Origin: Candidatus Delongbacteria bacterium
GTDB taxonomy: Bacteria; CAIWAD01
Assembly (NCBI GenBank): GCA_041675285.1
Contig: JBAYTZ010000003.1
Coordinates: 1 to 64,000 of the forward strand
DNA: 64,000 nt
Direction of reading: 5' to 3'
Of this stretch, positions 31,881-40,637 are shown piece by piece. The notes under the pieces are model-generated. The model was not told the DNA's origin and searched no databases. It saw nothing but the letters and a program-made list of their open reading frames with translations. Position 1 is the first letter of the stretch, and every line of letters starts with the position of its first letter. The position numbers and the translations under genes were made by a program.

Positions 31881-32735
31881 TCATTCCAGCAGGGCCTGGC
31901 CCGCACTCAGGAATTCCTCCTGGACCAGCGAGACCAGGCGGTCCAATTCCGCCCGGGAGAATTTGAAGTGTTTCAGACCGGCCAGATCCAGCCGGTAGTT
32001 GAGGGCGTCAGCGCCCGTGGTGAAGCCCGCCATCAGGGCCAGCAGGTCCGCCACGTGGACGATCTCGGCCAGCCACGCGGACTTGGGGCCGGCCAGCCCG
32101 GGCTTGTGATGATGCAGGATGGCGTCGCAGATCACCTCGGGCAGCATCCAGTGCCGGGCCAGCGCGTGGCCCGCGCTCTGATGGTTGATGCCCAGCAGCG
32201 ACTCCTCGATCTGGATGAACTCGTGGTCGCCGGGATCCGCCACCCGCCGGGCGACGGAGCCGGGCGCGCGGCAGAGCCAGTCGGAGAGGATGGCCTTGCC
32301 GATGTCGTGCAGCAGGCCCGCCGTGTAGGCCAGGTCCGGCTCGGGGCCCTCGGAGTTCAGGTGCGCCAGCTGGCGCGCGGCCAGGGCCGTGTAGACGCTG
32401 TGCGACCAGAGGCAGGTGTCGTCGGCCATGTAGCCCTGCAGCGGGTGGTTCATCACGTCGCCCGCACAGGTGCGGACCGCCACGCTGAACACCAGCTCCT
32501 CGCCCAGATGCGACACCGCCTGCTGCACGCTGCGGATCTCCATCCCCCGGTGGAAGAAGGCGGCGTTGGCCGCGCGCAGCACCTGGATGGTCAGGGCGGG
32601 GTCGATCTCCACCAGCTGCGAGATCTCCCGCAGATTGGCGGCCGGGTTCCCCAGCATGACGATCAGTTTGCGCACGGCGGGACTGAGCAGGGGCACCTGC
32701 TGGACGCGCGCGGCCAGGACGTCGGCGTTGATCAT
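31881..32735 (-). CDS. HDOD-domain signalling protein
   Basis: The 284-residue protein matches the HDOD family: LPLLSPAVRKLIVML-like entry helix, PALTIQVLRAANAAFF, SVQQAVSHLGEELVFSVAV, an HD-like segment AYTAGLLHDIGKAILSDWL, GINHQSAGHALARHWMLPEVICDAILHHHKP, and IVHVADLLALM. Unusually for HDOD proteins, it retains an HD-like His-Asp pair (LLHDIGK). HDOD proteins act as signalling scaffolds or regulators often linked to motility and two-component systems. It overlaps the cheD stop by four bases (ATGA). Confidence 0.85.
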   Translation of the reverse strand: MINADVLAARVQQVPLLSPAVRKLIVMLGNPAANLREISQLVEIDPALTIQVLRAANAAFFHRGMEIRSVQQAVSHLGEELVFSVAVRTCAGDVMNHPLQGYMADDTCLWSHSVYTALAARQLAHLNSEGPEPDLAYTAGLLHDIGKAILSDWLCRAPGSVARRVADPGDHEFIQIEESLLGINHQSAGHALARHWMLPEVICDAILHHHKPGLAGPKSAWLAEIVHVADLLALMAGFTTGADALNYRLDLAGLKHFKFSRAELDRLVSLVQEEFLSAGQALLE

Positions 32736-33217
32736 AGGTAATGATCCTCCCGCCCCGGGGTGGAGATGCGCACTTTCCCCGTGGCGATGGACACGACCAC
32801 CGTGCGGCTGATGGAGTCCCCCGTCTCTTCCGCCAGGGGGGCCAGGCGGTGCTCCCAGAGCGCCTTGCGCACGGCCAGGAGGTTGCGCTTGCCGATGTTG
32901 AAGGTGTTGTTGGCGTCGAGGATGGTCGCGCCGCCGGCCAGCTTGATGATCACCCGGCTCTGGCCGTTCCAGCCCAGGCGGCGCACCTCCGCCAGCAGGG
33001 CGGGGATGGCCGTGTCCGCGAAACTGCCCGGCTTGCGCTGGGCGCGCTCGGGGTTGATGCTGGCCTCGGGCAGGGCCACGTGGACCAGGCCGGCGATGCG
33101 GTTGACGGGATCCAGCAGGATCACGCCCACGCAGGAGCCCAGGGCCATGGTCTTCAGCTCGTCCTGCGCGCTCTTGCTCACGACCAGTTCGCCGATGCCG
33201 GCGTAGAGCGTGTTCAT
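32732..33217 (-). CDS. cheD: Chemoreceptor glutamine deamidase CheD
   Basis: The 161-residue protein has the CheD signature LGSCVGVILLDP with catalytic Cys 29 and GLVHVALPE with His 46. It also has the later IIKLAGGATILD and FNIGKRNLLAVRKAL motifs. CheD deamidates chemoreceptor glutamines and, in many systems, stimulates CheC-type phosphatases; a cheX-like gene lies in the same operon. Start and stop both overlap neighbours by four bases. Confidence 0.93.
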   Translation of the reverse strand: MNTLYAGIGELVVSKSAQDELKTMALGSCVGVILLDPVNRIAGLVHVALPEASINPERAQRKPGSFADTAIPALLAEVRRLGWNGQSRVIIKLAGGATILDANNTFNIGKRNLLAVRKALWEHRLAPLAEETGDSISRTVVVSIATGKVRISTPGREDHYL

Positions 33218-34269
33218 GGCCGCTTCTCGAAGAAGGAGACGAGCCGGTCGCCCAGCGCGGCGGGGTTGCCCTGCTGTTCCACCGCGCCCAGTTCGGCCGC
33301 CACCTTGGGCATGCCGTAGACGATGGAGCTGCGCTCGTCCTGGCCCAGGGTGCGGGCGCCCGCCTGGCGCATCTCCAGCAGCCCCTTGGCGCCGTCGCCG
33401 CCCATGCCCGTCAGGATCACGCCCGTGGCGTTGGCGCCCACGTCCCGGGCCACGCTCTGGAACAGCACGTCCACGCTGGGCCGGTGGCCGTTGACCTTCT
33501 CGCCGGAGTCCAGCTTGACCAGATAGGTGCCGCCGCTGCGCACCACGCGCAGGTGCTGGTCGCCCGGCGCCACCAGTGCCAGGCCGGGAATCAGCCGGTC
33601 GCCCTCGCGGGCCTCGCGCACGGTCATGGCGCAGACCAGGTCGAGGTTCTGGGCGAAGAGGCGCGTGAAGCCCGGCGGCATGTGCTGCACGATCACCGTG
33701 CCCGGCATGTCGGCGGGAAAGCCGCTCATCAAGTCGCGCACGGCCTGGGTGCCCCCCGTGGAGGCGCCGACGGCGATGATCTTGTCGGTGGTGACGGCCA
33801 GGGCGCGGGTGGCCGCGGGCCGGGGCCGGGGCTGGGCGGCGCCGGTCTTCCAGCGGCTGACGTCCGCGCGGGAGACGGCCTTGACCTTCTCGCGCAGCTC
33901 CGCCAGCATCTCGCCCAACCCGCGCTGGACGTCCGCCGCCGGCTTGGTGACGAAGTCCACGGCGCCGGCCTCCAGCGCCTCCATGGTGATCTGCGCCCCG
34001 CGTTCGGTCAGCGCGCTGACCATCAGCACGGGCAGGGGATGCTGCGGCATCAGGCGGCGCAGGAACTCCACGCCGTCCATCCGGGGCATCTCCACGTCCA
34101 GGGTCAGCACGTCGGGCCTGAGCTGCACGATGCGGTCCCGGGCCACGAAGGGATCGCTGGCGCTGCCCACCACCTCGATCTCCGGATCCAGCGCCAGGCC
34201 CTGGGTCAGGACGGCGCGCACCAGGGCGGAGTCGTCCACCACCAGCACGCGGACGCGGCGGCCGCTCAC
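33214..34269 (-). CDS. cheB: Chemotaxis methylesterase/glutaminase CheB
   Basis: The 351-residue, two-domain protein has a receiver (VLVVDDSALVR, phospho-acceptor Asp 58 in TLDVEMPRMDG) and a C-terminal methylesterase domain. The catalytic triad is Ser 170 (AVGASTGGT), His 196 (VQHMPPGF) and Asp 292 (TGMGGDGA). It removes methyl groups from chemoreceptors when phosphorylated by CheA. Translation starts at a GTG overlapping the cheR stop (GTGA), with AAGGAG upstream. Confidence 0.95.
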   Translation of the reverse strand: MSGRRVRVLVVDDSALVRAVLTQGLALDPEIEVVGSASDPFVARDRIVQLRPDVLTLDVEMPRMDGVEFLRRLMPQHPLPVLMVSALTERGAQITMEALEAGAVDFVTKPAADVQRGLGEMLAELREKVKAVSRADVSRWKTGAAQPRPRPAATRALAVTTDKIIAVGASTGGTQAVRDLMSGFPADMPGTVIVQHMPPGFTRLFAQNLDLVCAMTVREAREGDRLIPGLALVAPGDQHLRVVRSGGTYLVKLDSGEKVNGHRPSVDVLFQSVARDVGANATGVILTGMGGDGAKGLLEMRQAGARTLGQDERSSIVYGMPKVAAELGAVEQQGNPAALGDRLVSFFEKRP

Positions 34270-35090
34270 GCCGTCTCCTTCCGCCGATAGATGGCCGGCA
34301 GCACGCGGGAGAACAACTCCGTGCTCTCGATGGTCTCGGAGTGGCCGATGAACAGGCAGCCGTCGGCCAGCAGGTTGAGGTGGAAGCGCCGGGAGAGGGC
34401 TTCGCGCGTCTGCTGGTCGAAGTAGATCATCACGTTGCGGCAGAAGATCGCGTCCATGGGCCGGCGGAAGGGATAGGAGGGCCGGTTGAGGTTGAGCCGG
34501 CGGAACAGCACCAGGTTGCGCAGGCCGTCCTTGACGCGCCAGGAGTCCGGCCCCACTTCGTCGAAGTACTTGTGCCGCAGGCTGGCGGGCAGCCGGCTGG
34601 TGTTCTCCCCGCTGTAGAGGCCCTCCAGGGCCGTGGAGAGCGCGCGCGCCGAGATGTCCGTGGCCAGGATGGCGGCCTTTTGGGCCACCGTTGGGCCGTA
34701 GTGCTCGGACAGGCAGATGGCCAGCATCCAGGGCTCCTCGCCGCTGGAACAGCCCGGCACCCAGATGTGCAGACGCTTGTCGCCGCGTGCCGCGCGGTCG
34801 CGCTCCGGCAGGAAGGTGCGCTGGAAGAATTCGAAGTGGGCGGGCTCGCGGTTGAAGAAGGTGAAGTTGGTGGAGAGGCGGTTCACCAGCTCGGAGACGG
34901 CGCGGCCGGAGCGGTCGTCCTCCACGGAGTCCAAGTAGTCCTCGAAGCGCTCGAAGCCCTGGGTCTGCACGAAGCGGCTCAGGCGGCTGACCACCAGCGA
35001 GCGCTTGCGTTCGGTGAGCAGGATGCGGAAGCGATCGTAGACCAGGCGGCTGAGCCGCGAGAACGCATCCTGGGAGAGTTCGAGGACCAC
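34266..35090 (-). CDS. cheR: Chemotaxis protein methyltransferase CheR
   Basis: The 274-residue protein has the CheR N-terminal helical domain (LSRLVYDRFRILLTERKRSLVVSRL) and the SAM-dependent methyltransferase domain: TNFTFFNREPAHFEFF, HIWVPGCSSGEEPWMLAI, ILATDISARAL, and IFCRNVMIYFD. It methylates chemoreceptor glutamates. The GTG at 35088-35090 has AGAGG upstream. A 70-base gap separates it from cheW, the largest gap in the operon. Confidence 0.94.
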   Translation of the reverse strand: MVLELSQDAFSRLSRLVYDRFRILLTERKRSLVVSRLSRFVQTQGFERFEDYLDSVEDDRSGRAVSELVNRLSTNFTFFNREPAHFEFFQRTFLPERDRAARGDKRLHIWVPGCSSGEEPWMLAICLSEHYGPTVAQKAAILATDISARALSTALEGLYSGENTSRLPASLRHKYFDEVGPDSWRVKDGLRNLVLFRRLNLNRPSYPFRRPMDAIFCRNVMIYFDQQTREALSRRFHLNLLADGCLFIGHSETIESTELFSRVLPAIYRRKETA

Positions 35091-35160
35091 GCATCGCCTC
35101 TGGGAATCTGCCGAACCTGCTCGCTTGCCACTTCGGACCGGACGAGCACCGGTCCCCCGT

Positions 35161-35664
35161 CTACCGCAGCGCCGCGCCCAGCCGCTCGTGGGCCTCGCCG
35201 TAGAGCAGGCGCCCCGTGTCCAGCAGGATCACCACGCGCTCGCCGGTCATGCCCAGGCCGTGGATGTACTGGTTGGCCGCCGAGCTGCCCACCGAGGGCG
35301 GCGCCGTGACCTGTTCCGGCGGGATACTCATCACCTCGCGCACGGCGTCCACGATCAGGCCGACGTTCTCGCCGTTCATGCTGGCGACGATGATGCAGGT
35401 GCGGTCGTCGTAGTCGCGGGCCGGCATGCCGAAGCGCAGACGCACGTCCATCACGGGCACCACGCGGCCGCGCAGGTTCACCACGCCGCGGATCCAGGGC
35501 GGCACCTCGGGCAGGTCGGTGATGGGCTGGATGCCGATGATCTCGATCACCGCCGCGATGGGGATGCCGTAATCCTCGCTGCCCAGGCGGAAGGTCAGGT
35601 GCTTCTGGTCCAGGGTGTCGACGGAGTCTTCCGCGTCGGCGATCAGCCGGTCAAGCGTGCTCAT
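35161..35664 (-). CDS. cheW: CheW coupling protein
   Basis: The 167-residue protein fits CheW: YGIPIAAVIEIIGIQPITDLPEVPPWIRGVVNLRGRVVPVMDVRLRFGM is a textbook core, followed by DRTCIIVASMNGENVGLIVDAVREVM and GERVVILLDTGRLL. It links the chemoreceptor tip to CheA. It lies nine bases after the MCP gene. Confidence 0.95.
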   Translation of the reverse strand: MSTLDRLIADAEDSVDTLDQKHLTFRLGSEDYGIPIAAVIEIIGIQPITDLPEVPPWIRGVVNLRGRVVPVMDVRLRFGMPARDYDDRTCIIVASMNGENVGLIVDAVREVMSIPPEQVTAPPSVGSSAANQYIHGLGMTGERVVILLDTGRLLYGEAHERLGAALR

Positions 35665-35673
35665 GGGCCTCTC

Positions 35674-38007
35674 CTAAAACTCGCCGAAGTCGTGGTCGTC
35701 CAGGTGGATGATGTCCTCCGGCCGCAGCGGGGACTCCAGGTCCACCCAGCCCTTGCCCTCGTCCGGCGGCGGCGCCGCCGGGCGGCTGGCCGGACGGGGC
35801 ACGCCGCGCGTGCTGCGGGCCGGCTTGGCGGCGGGACGGGTCGCCCGGGCCGCGGAGCGCGCCGGAGCAGCGGCCGCGGGCTGACGGACCGCTTCGCCGC
35901 TCACCTGGAAGCGGCCCAGTTCGTCGCGCAGGCGTCCGGCGAGGCTGCTCAGTTCCTGGGCGCTCGAGGCGCCCTCCTCGGCGGAGGCCGTGTTGGTCTG
36001 GGTCACCTCGTCGATCTGCTTCAGGGCCTCGGTCACCTGTTCGATGGCCGTGGACTGCTCGCTGGAGGCGCTGTTGATCTCGCTGACCAGGTCGCCGGCC
36101 TGGGTGATGCCCGTGACGATCTCGGCCAGCGCGCCGGCGGTCTCCGCCGCGATGCTGCCGCCCTGGTCGATCACGCGCACGCTGCCCTCGATCAGCTCGC
36201 TGGTCTCCTGGGCGGCCTTGGCGCTGCGCTGGGCCAGGTTGCGCACCTCGTCGGCCACCACGGCGAAGCCGCGGCCGTGGGCGCCCGCCCGGGCCGCCTC
36301 CACCGCGGCGTTCAGGCTGAGCAGGTTGGTCTGGAAGGCGATCTCGTCGATCACCTTCATGATGCGGCTGATCTCCTTGGAGGATTTGCTGATGTCCTGC
36401 ATGGCTTCCAGCATGCGCTGCATCTGCTGGTTGCCCCGGTGCGCGGCGTCGCGCGCCTTGTTGGAGAGCAGGTTGGCCTGGCTGGCGTTGGCCGCGTTGG
36501 TGCGGGTCTGGCCCGCCACCTCGATCAGGCTGGAGCTGATCTCCTCCAGCGCGGCGGCCTGCTCCGTGGCGCCCTGGGAGAGGGCCTGGCTGGTGTCGGA
36601 CACCTGGCGCGAGCCCAGGTCCACGCTCTGGACCATGCCCTTGGCCTGGGCGAGCACCTGCTCCATCGAGGCGATGGTGTCGTTGTAGCGCGCGGTCAGC
36701 ACGCCGATGTCGTGACCGGTGGTGCACTCCATCCGGCTGCGCAGGTCGCCGCCGGCCACCTGCTCCAGGCTGGTGTTCAGCGCGGCGAAGGGCTTGCCGA
36801 TGGCGTCCAGGCTCTGGTTGAAGCGCTCGATCACCACGCGGTAGCTGCCCTGGAATTCGGCGGCCTGGCCGCGGCTGCTCATGCGGCCCTCCTGGACGGC
36901 CTCGGCCACGGAGATGATCTCCTGGATCAGCAGCTCCAGGTTCTCGCGGATGTGCTTGAGGGAGTCGGGCAGCTGCTGCAGCTCGCCCGGCAGGTCGCGC
37001 AGTTCGGCGGAGAAGTCGCCGTTGGCGTACTGGGCCAGGACCTGGCTGGTCTGGTGGATAGGACTGGTCAGCGTGTCCAGCGCGCTGTTGACGCCCAGCC
37101 CCAGCTGGCGGAACTTGCCCTCGGCGCCCCGGGTGTCCACGCGTTCCTTCAGGTGGCCCTGCTGCAGCGCGGCCACCGTCTGGTGGATGCGCTCCACCAT
37201 GCCCTCGGCCTGGGCCGCGGCGTGCTGGGTCTCGCCGCGCCCGCGCTTCAGCCCGGCGATCATCTCGTTGATCGAGGAGCGCAGCTGCCCGATCTCGTCG
37301 GCGGATTTCACCTTCAGCACCAGGTCCAGGTTGCCCGACTCCACCTGGCGTGCCACGTCCGCCAGCTCCGTGATGGGCCGCGAGATCATCTTGCGCGCGA
37401 GCAGCACCGAGACCACGGAGACGGAGGAGGTGCCCAGGATGGCCAGCAGGATAAGGGCCCGCACGAGCTTCACGTTGTTGGTGCTGGCCTCCTCGAAGCC
37501 CGTGGTGATGTCGTTGTACTGCCCGATGATGGACTGGTGGTTGGCCCGCAGGAAGGTCACGGCCGCCAGGGCCTCGGGCGATCCCGCCGGGCTGCGGATG
37601 ATGAAGTGCAGCTGGTCGTCGAAGTCCTTCCACATCACCTTGGCGCTGTCCAGGTCGGCGCGCAGCGCGGCGTGCCCGATGGGTTCGATGCCCAGCTTGT
37701 CGTCCCCGTCCCGCAGGGCGTCCTGGGTGTGTTCGAACAGGATCATGGTCTCGTCCAGCTCGCGCTGGATGGAGCTGATCACCTCGGGTGGCATGCCGGT
37801 CACGGCCATCAATTGGTAGTCCGTGGCCAGGCGCGTGATCTTCTGCACCAGCATGCGCTGGCGGCCGGCCAGGTTGACCAGTTTGGAGTCGTCCAGCTGC
37901 TTGCCGGTCTGCTGGACCACCACCGCGGCGCCCACCATCACCATCAACACGATGGTGCCGAACATGGCGCCCAGTTTGGTCTGGATGGACAGGTCGTTCA
38001 ACTTCAT
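35674..38007 (-). CDS. Methyl-accepting chemotaxis protein with PilJ-type sensor
   Basis: The 777-residue protein has a first membrane helix at about residues 13-33. The periplasmic domain starts LVNLAGRQRMLVQKI, as in the type IV pilus chemoreceptor PilJ sensor family. The second membrane helix is at about 183-203, followed by HAMP segments (RPITELADVARQVESGNLDL) and the cytoplasmic hairpin with the conserved tip EIAFQTNLLSLNAAVEAARAGAHGRGFAVVADEVRNLA. The C-terminal ~90 residues are Ala/Pro/Arg-rich and end in an acidic stretch (DLESPLRPEDIIHLDDHDF), not a CheR-binding pentapeptide. It is the only receptor in the operon and lies 20 bases after cheA. Confidence 0.92.
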   Translation of the reverse strand: MKLNDLSIQTKLGAMFGTIVLMVMVGAAVVVQQTGKQLDDSKLVNLAGRQRMLVQKITRLATDYQLMAVTGMPPEVISSIQRELDETMILFEHTQDALRDGDDKLGIEPIGHAALRADLDSAKVMWKDFDDQLHFIIRSPAGSPEALAAVTFLRANHQSIIGQYNDITTGFEEASTNNVKLVRALILLAILGTSSVSVVSVLLARKMISRPITELADVARQVESGNLDLVLKVKSADEIGQLRSSINEMIAGLKRGRGETQHAAAQAEGMVERIHQTVAALQQGHLKERVDTRGAEGKFRQLGLGVNSALDTLTSPIHQTSQVLAQYANGDFSAELRDLPGELQQLPDSLKHIRENLELLIQEIISVAEAVQEGRMSSRGQAAEFQGSYRVVIERFNQSLDAIGKPFAALNTSLEQVAGGDLRSRMECTTGHDIGVLTARYNDTIASMEQVLAQAKGMVQSVDLGSRQVSDTSQALSQGATEQAAALEEISSSLIEVAGQTRTNAANASQANLLSNKARDAAHRGNQQMQRMLEAMQDISKSSKEISRIMKVIDEIAFQTNLLSLNAAVEAARAGAHGRGFAVVADEVRNLAQRSAKAAQETSELIEGSVRVIDQGGSIAAETAGALAEIVTGITQAGDLVSEINSASSEQSTAIEQVTEALKQIDEVTQTNTASAEEGASSAQELSSLAGRLRDELGRFQVSGEAVRQPAAAAPARSAARATRPAAKPARSTRGVPRPASRPAAPPPDEGKGWVDLESPLRPEDIIHLDDHDFGEF

Positions 38008-38027
38008 CGAAAACCTCGCAACTCGGA

Positions 38028-40388
38028 TCAGATGTGCTGGCGAGCGACGTCCCGGGGGGGGACCGCGCTGCGGATCGATTCTTGTCCCACGGTGCGGAAG
38101 GCCTGGTCGAAGATCCCGTGGATGTCCAGGATCAGGCTGATCTCGCCGTCGCCCAGGATGGTGCAGCCGCTCACGCCGGCCACGGCACCCAGGTAGCGGC
38201 TCAGACCCTTGACCACGATCTGCTGCTGGCCCAGGATCTCGTCCACGAACAGGCAGAGGGTGCGGCCCTCGTTGTCCAGCACCAGCGCGATGCCCGCGCC
38301 CAGCTCCTGGTGCTGGCTCGGGATGCCGAAGAGTTCGTGGAGGCGCAGCACGGGCAGCAGCTCGCCGCGGATGCGCAGGATCTCCATTCCGTCCATGGTG
38401 CGCGTGACCTGGGCCTCGGCGGGCTGCAGGCTCTCGCGGATGTGGATGATCGGCATGACGTAGCGGTTGTCGCCCACCCGCAGGATCATGCCGTCCGTGA
38501 TGGCCAGGGTGAGCGGGATGCGCAGGATGACCGTGGACCCGTGGCCGGGCTTGCTGCGGATGTCCACGCGCCCGCTGATGCTTTCGATGTTGCGGCGCAC
38601 CACGTCCATGCCCACGCCGCGGCCGGAGACGTCCGTCACCTGCTGGGCCGTGGAGAAGCCGGGCTCGAAGACCAGGGCCCAGACCTGCTCGTCGGACATG
38701 CCCGCGCCGTCGTCCGGGATCAGGCCGCGCTCGACGGCCTTGCCCAGGATGCGCTCGCGGTTCATGCCGCGGCCGTCGTCCTCCACCAGGATCCAGACCT
38801 CGCTGCCCACCACGCGGGCGCTCAGGTGCACGGTGCCCTGGGGGCTCTTGCCGGCGGCCACGCGCTCGGCGGCCGTCTCCAGGCCGTGATCCAGGCTGTT
38901 GCGGATGATGTGGACCAGCGGGTCGGAGATCTTCTCGATCAGCGTCAGGTCGACCTCGGTCTCCTCGCCGCTCATCAGCAGCTCCACCTGCTTGCCCGTG
39001 CGCACGGCCAGGTCGCGCACCAGGCGCGGCATGCGCCGGAACAACCCGGAGAGCGTGGTCATGCGGATGGAGGTGGAGACGTCCTGGAGGTCGCGCGTGA
39101 TCTTCTCCAGCTGGCGCACGCTGCGCTCGAAGCGGTCCAGGGGCAGGCCCGACTGGGTCAGATCGGGATTCTGCGCCACCATGGTCTCGGCGATCACCAG
39201 TTCGCCCACCAGATCCAGCAGGCGGTCCAGCTTGTCCACGTCCACGCGGATGCTGGGCCGCGGCGTGGCGGAGGAGGAGGGCGACGCGGCGGCAGCAGGC
39301 GCGGCTGCGGCAGGCGCGGCGGACTTGGCGCCCTCATCACTCCGCGCGGGCTCGGGGGCGGGTGCCACGAGCGGCGGGACCAGCGCGGCGGCGAGCTCCA
39401 GCAGAATCGGCTCCGGCGCGGGCGGCGCGGTGGGCGCCGGGGCCGCCTCCACGGGCTGGATGGGCAGCGGCGCGTCGTAGGATTCGGCGGCGTCCCGCAG
39501 CATGCTGAGCAGGCCTTGCACGGCCGGCAGCGAGGCGTCCTTGGTCTCGCTCAGGCGGGTCAGGGCGCCGCGGATGAAATCGAAGCAGCTGAGCAGCAGG
39601 CTGTGCATGCCGCTGTTCAGGGTCAGGTGCTGCTGGCGCACGCGGTCCAGCAGAGATTCGACCTGGTGGCTGAGCCGCTGTAGGTCGCCGAAGCCCATGA
39701 TCCCGCAGTTGCCCTTGAAACTGTGGAAGGCCCGGAAGGCCGTGTCCAGCAGGTTCGGGTCTTCGGGGTGCTTCTCCAGGCTGAGGATGGACTCCTCGGC
39801 GCTGGCCAGCAGCTCCTCGGATTCCGTGAGGAATTGCTGGATCAGCTCGTCGGTGATCAGCACCTGGAAGTCCGCCACCGGGGCCGGGCTGGCGACCGGC
39901 GCGGGCACAGGCTCGGGTTCGGCGGACGGCGGGCTGCCGAAGGCCTCGTCCAAACACCTGGAACCGTCCTCGCCGCGCTCCAGGCACTCGCGCACCAGGG
40001 TCAGCAGGCTGCCCAGCTCGTGGGCCTCGGACTCGCGGCCCTGGTCGTGGCCCTGGCTTTCCACCAGGTCCAGCAGTTGGCGCACGAAGTCGCAGCTGCG
40101 GTTGAGCAGGTCGATCTGGCGGCCCACCGGCTTGGCCTGGCCCTTGCGATAGAGGCTGAGGATGGATTCGGCCTTGTGCGTGACCTGCTGGATAGTGCCC
40201 AGGTTGAGCATCCCGGCGCCGCCTTTGAGGGAGTGGAAGAGCCGGAAGACCTTGTCCAGGGTGTCGCCCTGCACCTCGCCGGCCTGGGCATCCTTCTCCA
40301 GCCGGATCAGTTCCGGCTCCACCTCGTCCAGCAGCTCGCGGCTCTCCACCAGAAAGCCGGCCAGCAATTCGCGGTGTTCCTCGTCCAT
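38028..40388 (-). CDS. cheA: Chemotaxis histidine kinase CheA with two HPt domains
   Basis: The protein has 786 residues. Two histidine phosphotransfer domains are visible: His 52 (LFHSLKGGAGML) and His 222 (AFHSFKGNCGIMG), separated and followed by Pro/Ala-rich linkers. The dimerisation helices (LDRLLDLVGELVIAE) and HATPase domain follow (HIIRNSLDHGLE, VEDDGRGM, VSGRGVGMDVV), then a C-terminal CheW-like domain (GELLPVLRLHELFGI). Two HPt domains are typical of alternative or pilus-type chemosensory systems rather than the single-HPt flagellar CheA. The ATG at 40386-40388 with GAAGGAAGG upstream was chosen over an in-frame start 141 bases earlier, which adds unrelated sequence. First gene of the operon. 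Confidence 0.95.
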   Translation of the reverse strand: MDEEHRELLAGFLVESRELLDEVEPELIRLEKDAQAGEVQGDTLDKVFRLFHSLKGGAGMLNLGTIQQVTHKAESILSLYRKGQAKPVGRQIDLLNRSCDFVRQLLDLVESQGHDQGRESEAHELGSLLTLVRECLERGEDGSRCLDEAFGSPPSAEPEPVPAPVASPAPVADFQVLITDELIQQFLTESEELLASAEESILSLEKHPEDPNLLDTAFRAFHSFKGNCGIMGFGDLQRLSHQVESLLDRVRQQHLTLNSGMHSLLLSCFDFIRGALTRLSETKDASLPAVQGLLSMLRDAAESYDAPLPIQPVEAAPAPTAPPAPEPILLELAAALVPPLVAPAPEPARSDEGAKSAAPAAAAPAAAASPSSSATPRPSIRVDVDKLDRLLDLVGELVIAETMVAQNPDLTQSGLPLDRFERSVRQLEKITRDLQDVSTSIRMTTLSGLFRRMPRLVRDLAVRTGKQVELLMSGEETEVDLTLIEKISDPLVHIIRNSLDHGLETAAERVAAGKSPQGTVHLSARVVGSEVWILVEDDGRGMNRERILGKAVERGLIPDDGAGMSDEQVWALVFEPGFSTAQQVTDVSGRGVGMDVVRRNIESISGRVDIRSKPGHGSTVILRIPLTLAITDGMILRVGDNRYVMPIIHIRESLQPAEAQVTRTMDGMEILRIRGELLPVLRLHELFGIPSQHQELGAGIALVLDNEGRTLCLFVDEILGQQQIVVKGLSRYLGAVAGVSGCTILGDGEISLILDIHGIFDQAFRTVGQESIRSAVPPRDVARQHI

Positions 40389-40573
40389 GGACCTTCCTTC
40401 GCTTCGCGGGGCGGCCGTCCCGCTCGGACGGTCTGCTTGCGCTCTATCGGTCGTCGGCTTTGCTGGATTCAGCGGGGGGAATGCTGGACAAGTGGGCAAC
40501 CAGACTTCACAAAGTGTTGCCTGTCCCAAGCGGATTTGATTCAGGATTCACCGACACGAAGCTGACACATTGA

Positions 40574-40589
40574 TTGGCCCCGCGATTGC
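40574..40589 (+). promoter_or_regulatory. Sigma-54-type promoter for the second C25-like gene
   Basis: TTGGCCCCGCGATTGC has GG-N10-GC spacing and a perfect TTGC -12; the -24 reads TTGGCC. The predicted start near 40601 is about 37 bases before the ATG at 40638. The divergent cheA gene has no equally clear promoter in this gap. Confidence 0.6.
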
Positions 40590-40637
40590 GTTCATGATCC
40601 TCGCGATTTGTGCATGATTCAGCCCGGGAGAGCTTTG

